Assembly: GCA_013399015.1 (NCBI GenBank) | Contig: VWZX01007020.1 | Span: forward strand, 1,364,001 to 1,428,000 | Length of the DNA: 64,000 nucleotides | DNA from: Galbula dea | Taxonomy: Eukaryota > Chordata > Aves > Piciformes > Galbulidae | Direction of reading: 5' to 3' | Shown: positions 12,907 to 51,100 of the stretch, in pieces | Layout of the letters: every line of letters begins with the position of its first letter | How positions within the stretch are numbered: position 1 is the stretch's first letter | Program-made: the position numbers and the translations under genes | Notes under the pieces: generated by a model | The model's input: only the letters and a program-made list of their open reading frames with translations | Database searches by the model: none | Told to the model about the DNA's origin: nothing

Positions 12907-15900
12907 GTAACTGACATTATTATGCAGAGCATAGCAGATGCTGTATTTAAAAAGAAAGAAAAAACATAAACACCCAAAAAAAGAGATTGTTATACCTTTG
13001 TCTATGGTCAGGGGCTTGGCCATTGGTAAAAGCATTATTATTCAGGAGGGTGTTTTCTTCCTACCAGTTTTTTAAATTTTAGTTATTTTTTTCAGCAGGG
13101 ATAATTGTGATTTTTCGTATTCCTTTTTATTCAGATTAATAGCTTTATGAAGAGCCCTGGTGACAATGTGATGAGTACTTACTGGGGTTTTCTGTGTGAT
13201 GTTAAATAATAACTATTCCTTCAGCCCTTTAAAAATTTGTCTCTCTTTATGGTCTTGATAAGCAGATAAAAATTCTTCTGAATCTGTTTTTTTTATGTAA
13301 GGCATATCCCTGAGATATTAAAAATGCAAAGGCAAATAAAAGCAGTATTCCGCTAGTTTCAGGGCGTTTGTCTCTCACCTGTGGCTGTATGGTTTGCCTT
13401 TTCTTCTTTCTAATTATTAACCATCCCCAAAGCCTCAGTAAGTGCACATAGAGAACTGAAATAAGTGGAACTTCTTGTTATGAATATTCTTTGCCTCAGT
13501 AGCCAGGAGAATTAACTGTTTCATTTCAGGTAGCTTTGATTTTTTTCACACCAGCACAGCATTGAAGGAATCCCTTTTAAGAATCACAGTTGCTTAGGTA
13601 TTAGCACAAATTTAGTGCTTAAGTTATTTTTATTCCTTTTTGAACTGGGATAAATAGTTCTTCATTGTTCTTCACCCAAAAAATAATTACTTCATATTGG
13701 GAGGGAGAGACTACAAGTTGTTTTCCTTTACTTAAGTCTTGCGTCACTCCAGGAAGAAAGATTACAGTGTCAGGCAGGATATCACCTCATGAAAAAGTTA
13801 AACTGGTCTAAGTACCTGATTTCTTTAGATTTAGTTGCTCCTTACCTCAGAATGCCTCTTTGCTAACAGATGTCAGGTGTTGATCGCTTTAACGTCTTAC
13901 TAAGGGCTGTCAGGAGGCTGCCAAATGCGGACAGACCCAGCCAAGAGTCTGTTAATTATATTGTGTCAAGCTACATTAGGTAGTGTTCTGCTTGGGTTTA
14001 TTTTTGAACAAATGGAACTTTTTACCTTGGAAGTTTTCCTGCAGAATGTCGGGGGGTAGGGAATGACTCAGAAAAGGTACATGTTTGAAGTATTGGTGGT
14101 TACTTTCTCAACAGATAAGCTGTGTAATTAACTGATGTCTGCTAACAGGGTCTTCCAATTATGAGATATGGGAAGACTTAACAAATTGGGTTGTCTGGGT
14201 CACAGGTCTATAATTACACTAGCAATATTTGCTCAGAGACCATCTTAAAAGTTATCAAATGCTGTTGAAGAATTTTGTTAGTCAATTTGGTGGCAAACTT
14301 CTCAAGGGGCAATTGCTTTCTGACAAGACCATGTGCTATGTGTGTTGTGAATAGTAGCAGGAATTAGTACAAGAAAAAGCAAGCACAACCCCTCAAAGAG
14401 TCTTGGTCATGAAAGAGCAAACTCCATTCTCTTTTAACCAAATTTATTCAAGGAGTCAAATATTTTCAGGGAGAACTGGATTTGTAGTGAATCTGAACAT
14501 TTAAATATAAACTATGACATTCTTTGTTATCCAAACAGGCTAATGAGTCTGAAGTGTTTCAATAAAAGGCACATCACACTGGCATTTTATGAGTCACATA
14601 AAAATTTAGTGGCATGTCATAACTGAGGTACAGCAGGTTGTGTGAGAGAAGCAGTTTTAGAGAAAAAGCTAAATACATGTTGAGAAAAGGGGTGTACTAT
14701 TGTGTAGGGTTTTCCTGGGCTTTAAACCAGGGGCAGCTAGTTTGAAGCTTGCTACAGCTGTTGCAAACCCAAATAAAGTACTTTCTGCCAGAAAGCTTTG
14801 TGCCCTTTTCCCTCAGCTGTATCACTTGCTATAGTAAAGACAGTGTAGACAAGATGACAGTTTTTCATGTCTTTGATTCCACTGAGACATACTCCAGGAA
14901 CTTTCAAATACTACTGTAACTTTACAGCTCTAGAATTCCATAATTCTACATACTTCATGACTTAGTCACGAGTAGAGTTTTCAAAATAAGATAAATAATA
15001 TTGAGAGTTAATGTTCTGTTCTCATTAGTGCTCAGTACTATTTTGTATTCTGGTATTTGAGGTTTTCTTAGTTTTATCTGTAACAGTAAGTTTGCATAGT
15101 CACTTTTGAGGGACCATTTTAAGTCTCTGGTCATAGTATGTAAAGTGATTGAATAAGGTAATGCAAATACATACATTAAAGAGAGGTGGTGACTCGTCAT
15201 GAGGGCACAGAGATTGCTGTATTTCTTAAATTTATGTGTGTTGCAAAAGCCACATTAGTACTTCTAGTCACAAGCTATTATAGTTTTCAGAATATTTTGT
15301 TTATGATACAGAATATGGGGACTGTGTGAAATGCATTCCTTGTTGCGTGATGTGAGTCCTAAAGGTGCAGATTTGTGTTCTTCTTGAAGAGCAGTGATTT
15401 AATTACTTTTTTCCCATGTGTTTTTCCCCTATAACATTCATCAGACGTAGCTGAGAAAATGCGGGCAACAAGAAGATCTATTAATAGGAAATTTTTTAAA
15501 CTCTTATTTTGTAACATGTAAAAACATATTATAAAACTAGGAGCTGATAATACAAGTGTACATAACTGTTAAGAATTTAGAAAGGTATGTTTAGTCCTTT
15601 GTAATTAGATGTTCAAATGTGCAAAACTTTTTGACCAACTACTGGGTTTTTATTCATCTGTATGCATAAAGTGTGAATGCAACCAACATGAGATCCTTCC
15701 ATTTGGTCCTTTAGAAGTCAGCTTCTGCCCCGATTAATTTGAATGTTCCGCAATACCTTCTACTTACTGACACTGCCAAATATTTCAGAAGTGGCTCATA
15801 GGGACCCTAACAGCAGCACTGAGGTAGGCAGGATTTTAGAGCATGGGTGCACAGTTTGGAAAGAGTTAGGAGAATGTGACTCTTGCAGACAATATGCCAC

Positions 15901-18900
15901 CTGCACATTTATGCAGATAGCAGAAGTACGTGGCAGAGTGAGTTCACTGAGTGACTCTTCTTTGTGTGCTGAGGTTGGTTGTTGGTATACTGTTGGGAGG
16001 ACTGCCTTGCCTTGACATTTCTGTGGGTTTTGTAATGTAAGTTTGGTCATAAGAGAAGTGCAGCTTAGTGGGGCATTTGATTGTTCATAATTGAAAGTTT
16101 TAGTCAGAATTTTTCAAACAAGAGTCACTGAAGGTCTGCATGATCTAGTGTAAAGCAGTCTCTCCTGCAGACACCTCCTCTAAGGCATTCTCAGCCTCAC
16201 ATCTGCCCACCCAGTGTAACATCAATGGCTGCACTACACTTCTGATCTACAGCGGGGTAGATATTTCAAAACTTTTGGGGCATTCAAGACTCATGCTGAT
16301 TGTATTGTGAAGAGTTCAAACTTTGGATCCTCTTCTACCACCCTATCAAAGTTCCTGCTTTATCACAGGTGTGTTTGCTCACACCAGAGGTTTTATTCAG
16401 CTAGTAATTAATTTCAGTGTGTTCACATAATCAAACACTTGTGAACTAATCAAATTCCAAGTGTGATACTACATTGCTGAAGGCAGTGAAAGCTCAACAT
16501 GATATGACTTAAAGACTGAAATATTCAAATCAGAATACAGGACAAAGAGAAGCTGTTAATATTATTTTCTACTCCACTTTCAAGCTTTTGATAAATACTC
16601 TGATTGTCTTTTATCAGATGGTCTAATTCAAAGTGATATATGAAAGGGACCTGCAGGATGGGACCCTAAGAGATTAAAATGGAAATATTTTAGGAGTGTT
16701 TCAGTTTTAATAGGGTGATTAAATCTCTGCAGTGTTTTTTGAACTGATTTGTTTCCAAGGGAACAACAATCTGCAGTGCTATAAACCTCCTCAATGTTAG
16801 CACTTTACAGGTGGGGAACCCATATTCCCTGGCAGTGTTTATTGTTTGGGGTTTTTTTCAGAAAAGGCTCTCATCCATTTTTGTTTTTCTCCTCATTCTT
16901 CACAGTTTCATCTAATCTAATTTCCTTGCAGTGTTACAGTAATTCTGACAAAAGTAGTATATATGACACATTTCTAAACATTACTGACATAACAGTAGAA
17001 AATAATAATTTTTGAGAAATTTACGTTGGAATAGAAAGTAGGTCCCAGGCTGTGCCACATTGAGATACCATATCCTCAGGTGCCGTCCTGGTTGGAATGG
17101 CTCAGTCCACACTCAATCTCAATTCTGTTTGACTTTTGAGTAACGAACCTAAATCAAATCAGGGGGAAAGAAAAAAAGAAGGTAAAATGTATAAGAATTT
17201 TTATTCATATGGCAAAACAAATCCACATGGGGGAAAATTCTGACTAGCAATTTAAAGTCTAGTTCTCCAAATCTTTTCTGGGTGGTGTAAAAGTATCTAG
17301 GTATTATGCTCTGCTAGCCTCTTAAATACAGCCACTGCTGTGCAAGCTCTCGTATAAATTCCTGTTAGCTATACAGGAGATCATTTTGTGGTAAATGAAC
17401 AACCCACATATTGCCCTTGCGGAATGTTTTCTTTCTGGAGAGTGTGGAGAAGTAAGCTCGGTAGGTTACATGTCTTACATTTCTATGTGCTACAGCTTGC
17501 CAACCAATAACATCAATAAGATACGGTTTAGGGTTTTTTGTGAACAACTATTGCAGACTTTCTTAGGAAACCCAGGCATGTTTTTATGAAATACTGAACA
17601 TCCCTTCTTCAAAAATTGGATCTTGCCCAGGACATGTTTTTATCACAGACAAAATCACTGTGAAATATAGATCATGGGCCTGAGCGAAAATTAAAATTAA
17701 CTTTTACTGTATTGCTTTTCACATTGTATTTCACAGTGCTTTGTTGAGTTAGATCTTTGGTAAAAAGAACATGGAGAATGAGGGTTCATCTGTGTTTTAC
17801 TTCTAGGGCTTCAGTAACTTAATGCTCCTAATGAAGTAAGATGTTTGCTTAAATTATCAGCGCTTTAGCAGAATTAGTTCATTTTGGAAGCAACTTCATT
17901 GACTTCAGTAGAATTGATTTTGATAGAGTTCATTTTGACTTATCAAATGTATTATTTTTTTCTGAGCAAGTTAATATGTGTTAAAGATGCTTCTTTTGAG
18001 GAAACAAAATTCAAAAATCCAAGCGTGAATTTTAACTTCTTTGAGCCTCAGATCCTTATTCACCACTTACTCTGTTAACCTGCACATCAGAAACTAATTG
18101 GCAATGTTTCTTATTTAGATAGCTTAGTTATAGTTGTATGTTGGAAGGCAGAATGCATCTTCATCGGCTCTTTGCTCTACACTGAAACACTAAACAACAT
18201 CGGATAGAGAAAAATATGTGTGCGTCGTGACCAGTTCTTACCTGTTTCACTGAACTTTGAGAACCGCTTAGGTGTATGTTCATCAAGGTTGTTAGATGTG
18301 TGCTTGAGATCCTAGTTGCCTAACATTTTGGCAGTCCTGCAGATTGTTTAAAGTGAGTGAAATAAGAAAGCTAAGACCTCATTATAAAATGAGTAATAAT
18401 TCTCCTTCCTATTAACAGACATTAAAGAGGGATACTGTCTTGTTACAGACTTCACAAGTTTTGCCATAGTTTAGCAGTGCTGTAAAAAAAACCAAACAAA
18501 ACATATTTTGCCTAGTAAAACAAAATCAGCTAATATAGGCTAAAAATAAAATAATTTCTGTTATATGTAAAAGAATTGCTGTTTTAAAAAGGTATATTAA
18601 CCATATTACACTTTGGGGTGCATTGAGCAATTACATGATCATATATATATAGGTTTTGTTGTAGTGACATTGACATGTTCGTAACTCATAGGTGAACCAA
18701 AATGAGCAAAACCCCCTCGTTACTCAAATCTGCTATCAGAAAAGATCCGCTTCTAGAAGTATGTCATTACTGACACATGAAAGATAACAAAACAAAATAG
18801 CAAACCAATTAGCTTATTGATCATATTTAAGCACTGTTCTTTTTGCTGATTATATTATTTTGAAGTTTCCCACCTGTTGAACTCAATAGAAATTACCTTC

Positions 18901-19263
18901 TCAAATCACTGAAGTTCAGAAAAGCTTCTTTCCCATAAATGCATTACCAGGCAGTGGGGAGGATTGTGTATGTGTGCAAGCCTGGGGAGATTCATGCATG
19001 TAATTCTGTAAAACAAAATCAATAAAGCTGATGACAGATTAAGTTGCTAAATTTTGTACAACTAGACTACTGCTTGGGTCATCAGCACAGCACTATTGGA
19101 TTTTCTATGGTTTAATGCTGAAAAACAGGATTATTGATTTTAGGATTTTCAGTGTATCCCCTCTGGGAGTTCTTAAGCAGTCTTTATAATGCTTCACACT
19201 TAAGTTGACAACTACAGTGACATAACTGTGTCTTCGCCTTAGTAATCATTTTCTAATCATATT
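12907..19263. other. Intron between TRbeta1-type exon and TRbeta2 promoter region
   Basis: AT-rich intronic sequence for long transcripts, and upstream sequence for the internal TRbeta2 promoter. No exon, RNA gene or transposon was recognised. A perfect 12-bp inverted repeat lies at 17656-17738. Distal control elements of the TRbeta2 promoter may lie in the 3' part, but none can be assigned from one sequence. Confidence 0.55.
17656..17738. repeat. 12-bp perfect inverted repeat, 59-nt spacer
   Basis: CACTGTGAAATA at 17656-17667 is the exact reverse complement of 17727-17738. The intervening spacer is AT-rich. The pair could form a hairpin in DNA or intronic RNA. No mobile-element feature surrounds it. 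Confidence 0.75.
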
Positions 19264-19577
19264 GGCAAAGGCTGGAAATGGTTTATAAAATGATTATTCC
19301 AGACAAACAAGGGAACAGAAGGGTTGTCGGGACGTCGTTTCTTTGTCTGGTGGTCATTGCTACCTGCCTGCCATCTTCCCTTGGAATTAACTTACAGTCA
19401 CAGATTAAGACCTTTGACTGTCATAAATCTGCTTCCCAATATGTTTGACTGGCAGGGGAGTTCACAAGCTGTCCCAATATAAATAGGATTTTAGCACATC
19501 AGGTGCTGCTTCAAAGTAAAACGGGCTGTTTTACGGTCGACTTTGTTGGTGTATATTCATTGCTCCTCTCCCGTTCC

Positions 19578-19628
19578 ATGCGTATGCATGTCTGCGTGTG
19601 TATGCATGTGTGTGTGTACGCAAAGTAG
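19578..19628 (+). other. Short uORF in TRbeta2 leader (16 codons)
   Basis: ATG at 19578, with further in-frame ATGs at 19584 and 19602, runs 16 codons of Met/His/Cys/Val repeats to TAG at 19626-19628. It ends 21 nt before the TRbeta2 start and is in the same frame as that start, but separated from it by the stop. If the leader begins near the TATA box, ribosomes would meet this uORF first. Function is inferred only. Confidence 0.45.
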
Positions 19629-19635
19629 AAGCTGA
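19588..19635 (+). other. Second overlapping uORF in TRbeta2 leader (15 codons)
   Basis: ATG at 19588, with an internal in-frame ATG at 19606, runs 15 codons to TGA at 19633-19635, ending 14 nt before the TRbeta2 ATG. It is in a different frame from the uORF at 19578 and overlaps most of it. Both are encoded by the TG-rich tract, so they may be a by-product of the microsatellite. Confidence 0.4.
19593..19622. repeat. TG-rich alternating purine-pyrimidine tract
   Basis: Thirty bases of perfect purine-pyrimidine alternation (TG with TA, CG and CA steps), preceded by another 15 alternating bases at 19577-19591. It sits in the predicted TRbeta2 leader, 28 nt before the start codon. Such tracts are length-variable and prone to Z-DNA. 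Confidence 0.85.
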
Positions 19636-19649
19636 GATAGGGTAACAAA

Positions 19650-46317
<26,668 letters not shown>

Positions 46318-46688
46318 AGAGACTGGAGCGGGTTCTCCGCACCCCTGTCGCACTACTGGCTGTCATTTCATCCCATTGCCCAGCTCCTCTCACCTCTGTT
46401 TGTTCTTCTTTTGTGCTCTTCTGTTTCTTGATGTGGGGTTGGGTTTTTGTTTGGGTTTTCATTTGGGGTTGCCGGGAGGGCTGTTGTATACACATGGGTG
46501 AAACCATCCCTTTAATGCGGGTACTTGTGACTATTGCAATTTGTTCTTCAGTCCTTTGCTGTGAATGCTTTTGACAGCTTAACGGTGAAAATACAAGCAG
46601 ACTTATCTCATTCACCAGCACTTGCGTAGTCACCAGCTCACACACATCGTTGCTTCGAAAATATGGGAGAGAAGTTGAAGTGGCAGAA

Positions 46689-46694
46689 AATAAA
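46689..46694 (+). terminator. THRB: Candidate proximal poly(A) signal AATAAA
   Basis: The first canonical AATAAA after the THRB stop, 372 nt downstream. No strong GU-rich element is obvious within 50 nt. It may be unused if the message has a long 3'UTR. Confidence 0.3.
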
Positions 46695-47344
46695 TTGGCC
46701 TGTAAGTTAGTAGCTATTGTTAATTTGACCCTGGTAAGTCTGTCTAGTATTACCTCATTTTGCAGGGCACAAGTGACCAATTAATCAGAAGAAATTTCTG
46801 ATCTTCATGGTTGTTTCTATTGTAATACTCACCATTATGATCTAGGATCTTCACCATCATCACAGTCATTGTCTGAGGATTGTTCCAGCAGATACGGTTT
46901 AACTGTGCCCCATAACTCAAGTACTTAAAAGAGTGCAGTGTGTTAGAAGGGACTGACTTTTTTTTATTCCATGTGTATAAGTAAGATACTTCAGTTCTTA
47001 CTACTTTTTAACTCCAGGTAACTTCACTGGAAGGTCTGTTGGAGTAAGGGGGAAATTTGATCCTCTGAGGTGCTTTTTCTGAGAGTGAAGAGGTCTGCTT
47101 TTTCTGAGGTTCATAGAAAATTTGTAGCTCTGAGGGATAAGGCTGTCTGTCAGGATAGCAAGCTTTCATTGGGGTTATTCAGGGATATGAATGCTCACAG
47201 AATGAGGACAAGGAGAAGACGACACGCGGGGTGACCTTCAGATGGGACAGAAACCAACTGTGTTATTGACAACACTCAAGACTGTACAGCATTATCACAG
47301 TAATATGAATAGTGTTGCTTGGCAGTAATCTTTTGGTTTATGTG

Positions 47345-47400
47345 TATATATATATATAAAGTTTATATGCACTTATATATAATTTTATATATATATAATT
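47345..47400. repeat. TA-rich microsatellite
   Basis: Two (TA)n blocks (around 47345-47358 and 47385-47397) separated by an AT-rich linker. The tract is largely self-complementary and may be length-variable. Confidence 0.85.
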
Positions 47401-50400
47401 ACAGATCTTCAGATGTCTTAAACGTATCTCCATATTTTTATCTTCTCTGTCTCTCTTTTCTCACCCTCTGCTGTGAGTGTGTGCATTTATGTATGTTGAT
47501 CAGCTAGGTTCTCCTTCCTTGGTGTCTCTGTGTTTCATTTGGCTAGATTCTCTCTTGATTCCTTTAATTTATTTCCACTAACTGCACTAGCAGGAACCAA
47601 ACTGAGCAAAGACAGAATGTCCTGCTGCCAAAATGTGCAAGCCAGTACTCACAGTCCTGGAATGTTTGGAGGCCGGTGATGAGGGCATTGTAGGTAGAGG
47701 TTCCTCTCTGTCATCCATCTCCATTCAGGGATGTTGTACCTGGGGTTTATAAACTTGATATTAAACCATACTCTGAATTTGTATGATACATCAAAAGCAT
47801 CCTTCTGTTCTTCCTGGGAACCAGAGACATAGTTCATGTATTTTGCACTTCCTCATTCCCTGCATTCTTTCATGTTGTACATTCATTTGTACCATTTTCT
47901 TTCTCTGATATTTATTGATACATTTGCCTGGCAAGTCAGTGGGCATTGTTAGGGTGGTTGTGTTGACTTTCAAAGCTCATGGCCCATATCTAAACCCATA
48001 TGTTACATGTTTATCCCCTCATGAAAACATGATACTCAGGAAATCTTATCTTGCAGGTGGAACGCTTGTGTTTGTCAGGGGTTAAATTCTTTCAACGCCT
48101 CTTTCCCTGCATCATTGATAAAGCATCTGGAATGCTATTGACAATGTTTTCAGGGATATGGAATCCTGGTTTTTGATACCATATGCGCCTGTGATCAGTT
48201 GTGAGCACTGATGTTCTCACTTAGGGGTTTGTACCCATAATTTTTGTGAGAACGTAAAACACAAGGGGGTGTTTAGGGCTTTTTGCATGTAGCAATGAAG
48301 ACAGACCGTTGGAAATGTGTTCTTAAATGTTTCCTGAAGTTGATGAACCTCTGTTGTGATATGTATTTGGTCTGTCTTAAAGCATAAGTGTTATCATCAT
48401 CAGTCTTTATCCAAATTCCTTGTAGAGTACTATGTCTTGGGGACAAGGAATTAGAAACTTTCTAGCTTTCTGGAACAAGAGGCCAGACAATGTGATGAAC
48501 TCACATGTGCTCGTGTAGAATCTCAGATGAGCAGCATCTGTAGTCAGTAAACAGTGCTAGATATCTGACCTGAAGGTGGCTTGACAGGGAACTGATAGCG
48601 CATAGGGAAAGCAAAAAACCAGCTGAGCCATTGCTTGCATCTATACCCACAATGGCTTTCAAAGAAAAGAGAATCGTGTCTTTCGGTGCTCTGTTCTGAT
48701 ATGGATCTAAGCATGGAGTTCCTCCCGAAGCCAGTGCAATTATCTCACCTCTCTGTTAAATGTGAGCTTGAGTTAGCATACAAGCTTTTGACTGTGCAGC
48801 ACATAAGACCCAGGAGAAGTCTCCTAGTAGTATTCACAGTGATCTGACTACTAGGTCCGTGATGCTTCATGTATTTTTCAGAGCTTCAGTTCCTGGAGTT
48901 GTGCTGCTGCTTGAGAGGTTCAGTCTGTCATTAAGGTCAGCAAGTCTTACCCTTTGGGGTAGAAGGAAAATCAGTAGCCTAATGTTAATTATTTAGGTGG
49001 GAAGTTGCTAGCCGGTGGTGACTTAGCTTGTAACTGTTGGGGCCCTAATAACTGGCTTTTGAACACTTGGATTGTCAGGACTGTATAAAGATCAGAAAAA
49101 AATGTGGGAATTACTGAATTGACCTGGGGAAGCAGCAAGAAGATGAAAGAACTTGAAACACCCTGGACATAACTGTAGTTTGAGACAATGCTGAGAATTA
49201 ACACTGGCTGTTGTAAAAATTGTTGCTCATGTAGGAGCTTGTACCCCAAGATCTACCGTGGCAAGTTACAAAGTTTTAGAACAGCCTGCATAAATGGATG
49301 TCTGAATTCAGGCACATAAGCTGCATTTAGGCATGCAAGCTAATAGCCTGACTTTCCACATTGCTGGTGCAGTTTGGGTTTGTGCTTAGTCAGGGTTCAG
49401 AAAATCAGTTCTCCTTCTTTAGGTGTTTGCAGATGGATTGAAGTGCCTAAAATCAGGCAACCAACTGTGACAGGTTCGGCAGCACTCTAAGCAGAAAGGA
49501 CATATGTCAACATAATTTTCTAGCTTTTGAGATGAAGTCTTATACTGATTAACAGAGGGATATTAGTAGTCTTCCTCAATTGAAAACTAAGACCAAGCTC
49601 TTAGTTTGACAGATTTGATGTACTGACATCTAATGGCCTCTGATCTCCTAACAGTCTTTCTTTGTGTGACTTCATTCACCCTCAGTACGATTGCTGATTT
49701 ATGTGATCATGAGAGCAAAACTAAAGCACATGAGGATGCTCTTGCAGACTCTTACCAGTGGATACTGACCTTAGTTCTGCAAAGACTAACTTGTTTTTAA
49801 GTATCGGTTGTCTCAAGCCATTGCAGGATTGAGCCACTTCATTGACCATCTGAGTGGCAGATACCAGCAGTGCATTCAGCACTGTTTGTAGTAACTGGCC
49901 TTCTGAGTGAAATAAAAAACATGCACTTCCTAGTGCAGTCCAGAATCTCATTCGTGATGGTGCCACGTAACTCTTCATGTTTGCATTGTGGTCTACATGT
50001 GGGTCTTACATAGAAGATGATTCCTGTCAAACCCGATTGTCACTATTCATGGTTTTGCCCTGAGTAACGTGCATTTAGATATTCATTTCATGTGTAATCT
50101 CAGTTAAGTTATGATATTTATAATGACATATATAGTGCATAATAATGATTTTTGTTTACATTCTGCCAAAATGTAGATGTTAGAGTTAGACTTTCAAGGT
50201 CCAAAATCACCCTTGAGAGGACTGCTTGCTTCTCTAGAGGCAGGCATCAGAAAGAGAAGAAAAACTGTCCAGAAAGACCATTTATATCAGAAATCTGCCA
50301 AGACAAGGCTGTTGATCACAAGCGGAGCATGTCATTGCTAGTGATGTATTTTTATTCTATGGAACTCTAACCTGTATGTGTCATATTGACTTCTTGCTGC

Positions 50401-51100
50401 ATGAATCATAAATTATAAAAATCAGTCTTACGGTTTTGAGATGTAGCCAGCATTCCTAAGGCTAAACCTTTTTCATTGACAGAATCAAAATCCACAACCA
50501 AGGAACGTATTCCTCTCACTGTGAGAGCAACGGAAAGTGTTCGACATTTACCTTTTCACAAAGGAAGAGGTGACAGGGCCTCTTAACGTGTCTTGTTATT
50601 GTGATCATCTGGAAATGATTGCTAGCCGATTCCTTTTGATAAAGCAATGAAGTGATCTGTATTTGAATTTTATAGAGAGAATTTTATTCTAGTGTGATAG
50701 AGATTTATTTTCCACTTAAAGACTCAAAACATTGTGAGTGCATTTTTTTACTATGGTATATTTTTGCTTTAAAATTAAAAACAAACAAAAAAAAAGGTTT
50801 GGCCTTATCACAAAGTTTTAGTGTGTCGTATAGATGTTAGCAAATGCAAAGAGTATGCATTATTTGTGTGTATCCACATTGACTGATGTCGCCTTCAAAA
50901 AGCAATATTGTGCAGGTAATAAGTTGTTTGTGACTGTCCATTGCACAGTTTACCTTCTCTAAAAGCTAACCTTGTTTATGCACAAGACAATCAAATGTAA
51001 ATCTACATCAGCACCAGGGTGTAGATTAAATTTATGTAAATTACTGAGCACAATGTAAAACATTAAAAGACACTTTATTTAATTACACATTTAATGTTGG

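Larger units (their letters stand above)
19400..19649 (+). promoter_or_regulatory. THRB: Candidate TRbeta2 core promoter and 5' leader
   Basis: Seen: a TATA-like tataaata at 19478-19485, 165 nt before the TRbeta2 ATG; an E-box CAGGTG at 19500-19505; a match to the Pit-1 consensus (ATATTCAT) at 19553-19560; and a CRX/OTX-like CTTAATCT (reverse strand) at 19402-19409. A GACGTC palindrome lies just upstream at 19331-19336. A TATA box here predicts initiation near 19505-19515 and a leader of about 140 nt. Known: TRbeta2 is transcribed from its own internal promoter in pituitary and cone photoreceptors, where Pit-1, bHLH and OTX/CRX factors act. Inferred: these motifs contribute. Each is short and could occur by chance. 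Confidence 0.5.
46318..51100 (+). other. THRB: Probable THRB 3'UTR and near-downstream DNA
   Basis: No coding gene follows the stop. THRB messages in other vertebrates have multi-kilobase 3'UTRs. Candidate poly(A) signals are AATAAA at 46689-46694 and 49911-49916, and ATTAAA at 51025-51030 and 51062-51067. None can be chosen from sequence alone, so the right edge is arbitrary. A TA-rich repeat lies at 47345-47400. The long minus-strand open frame at 46151-46780 is a shadow of the last exon and this UTR. Confidence 0.55.
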
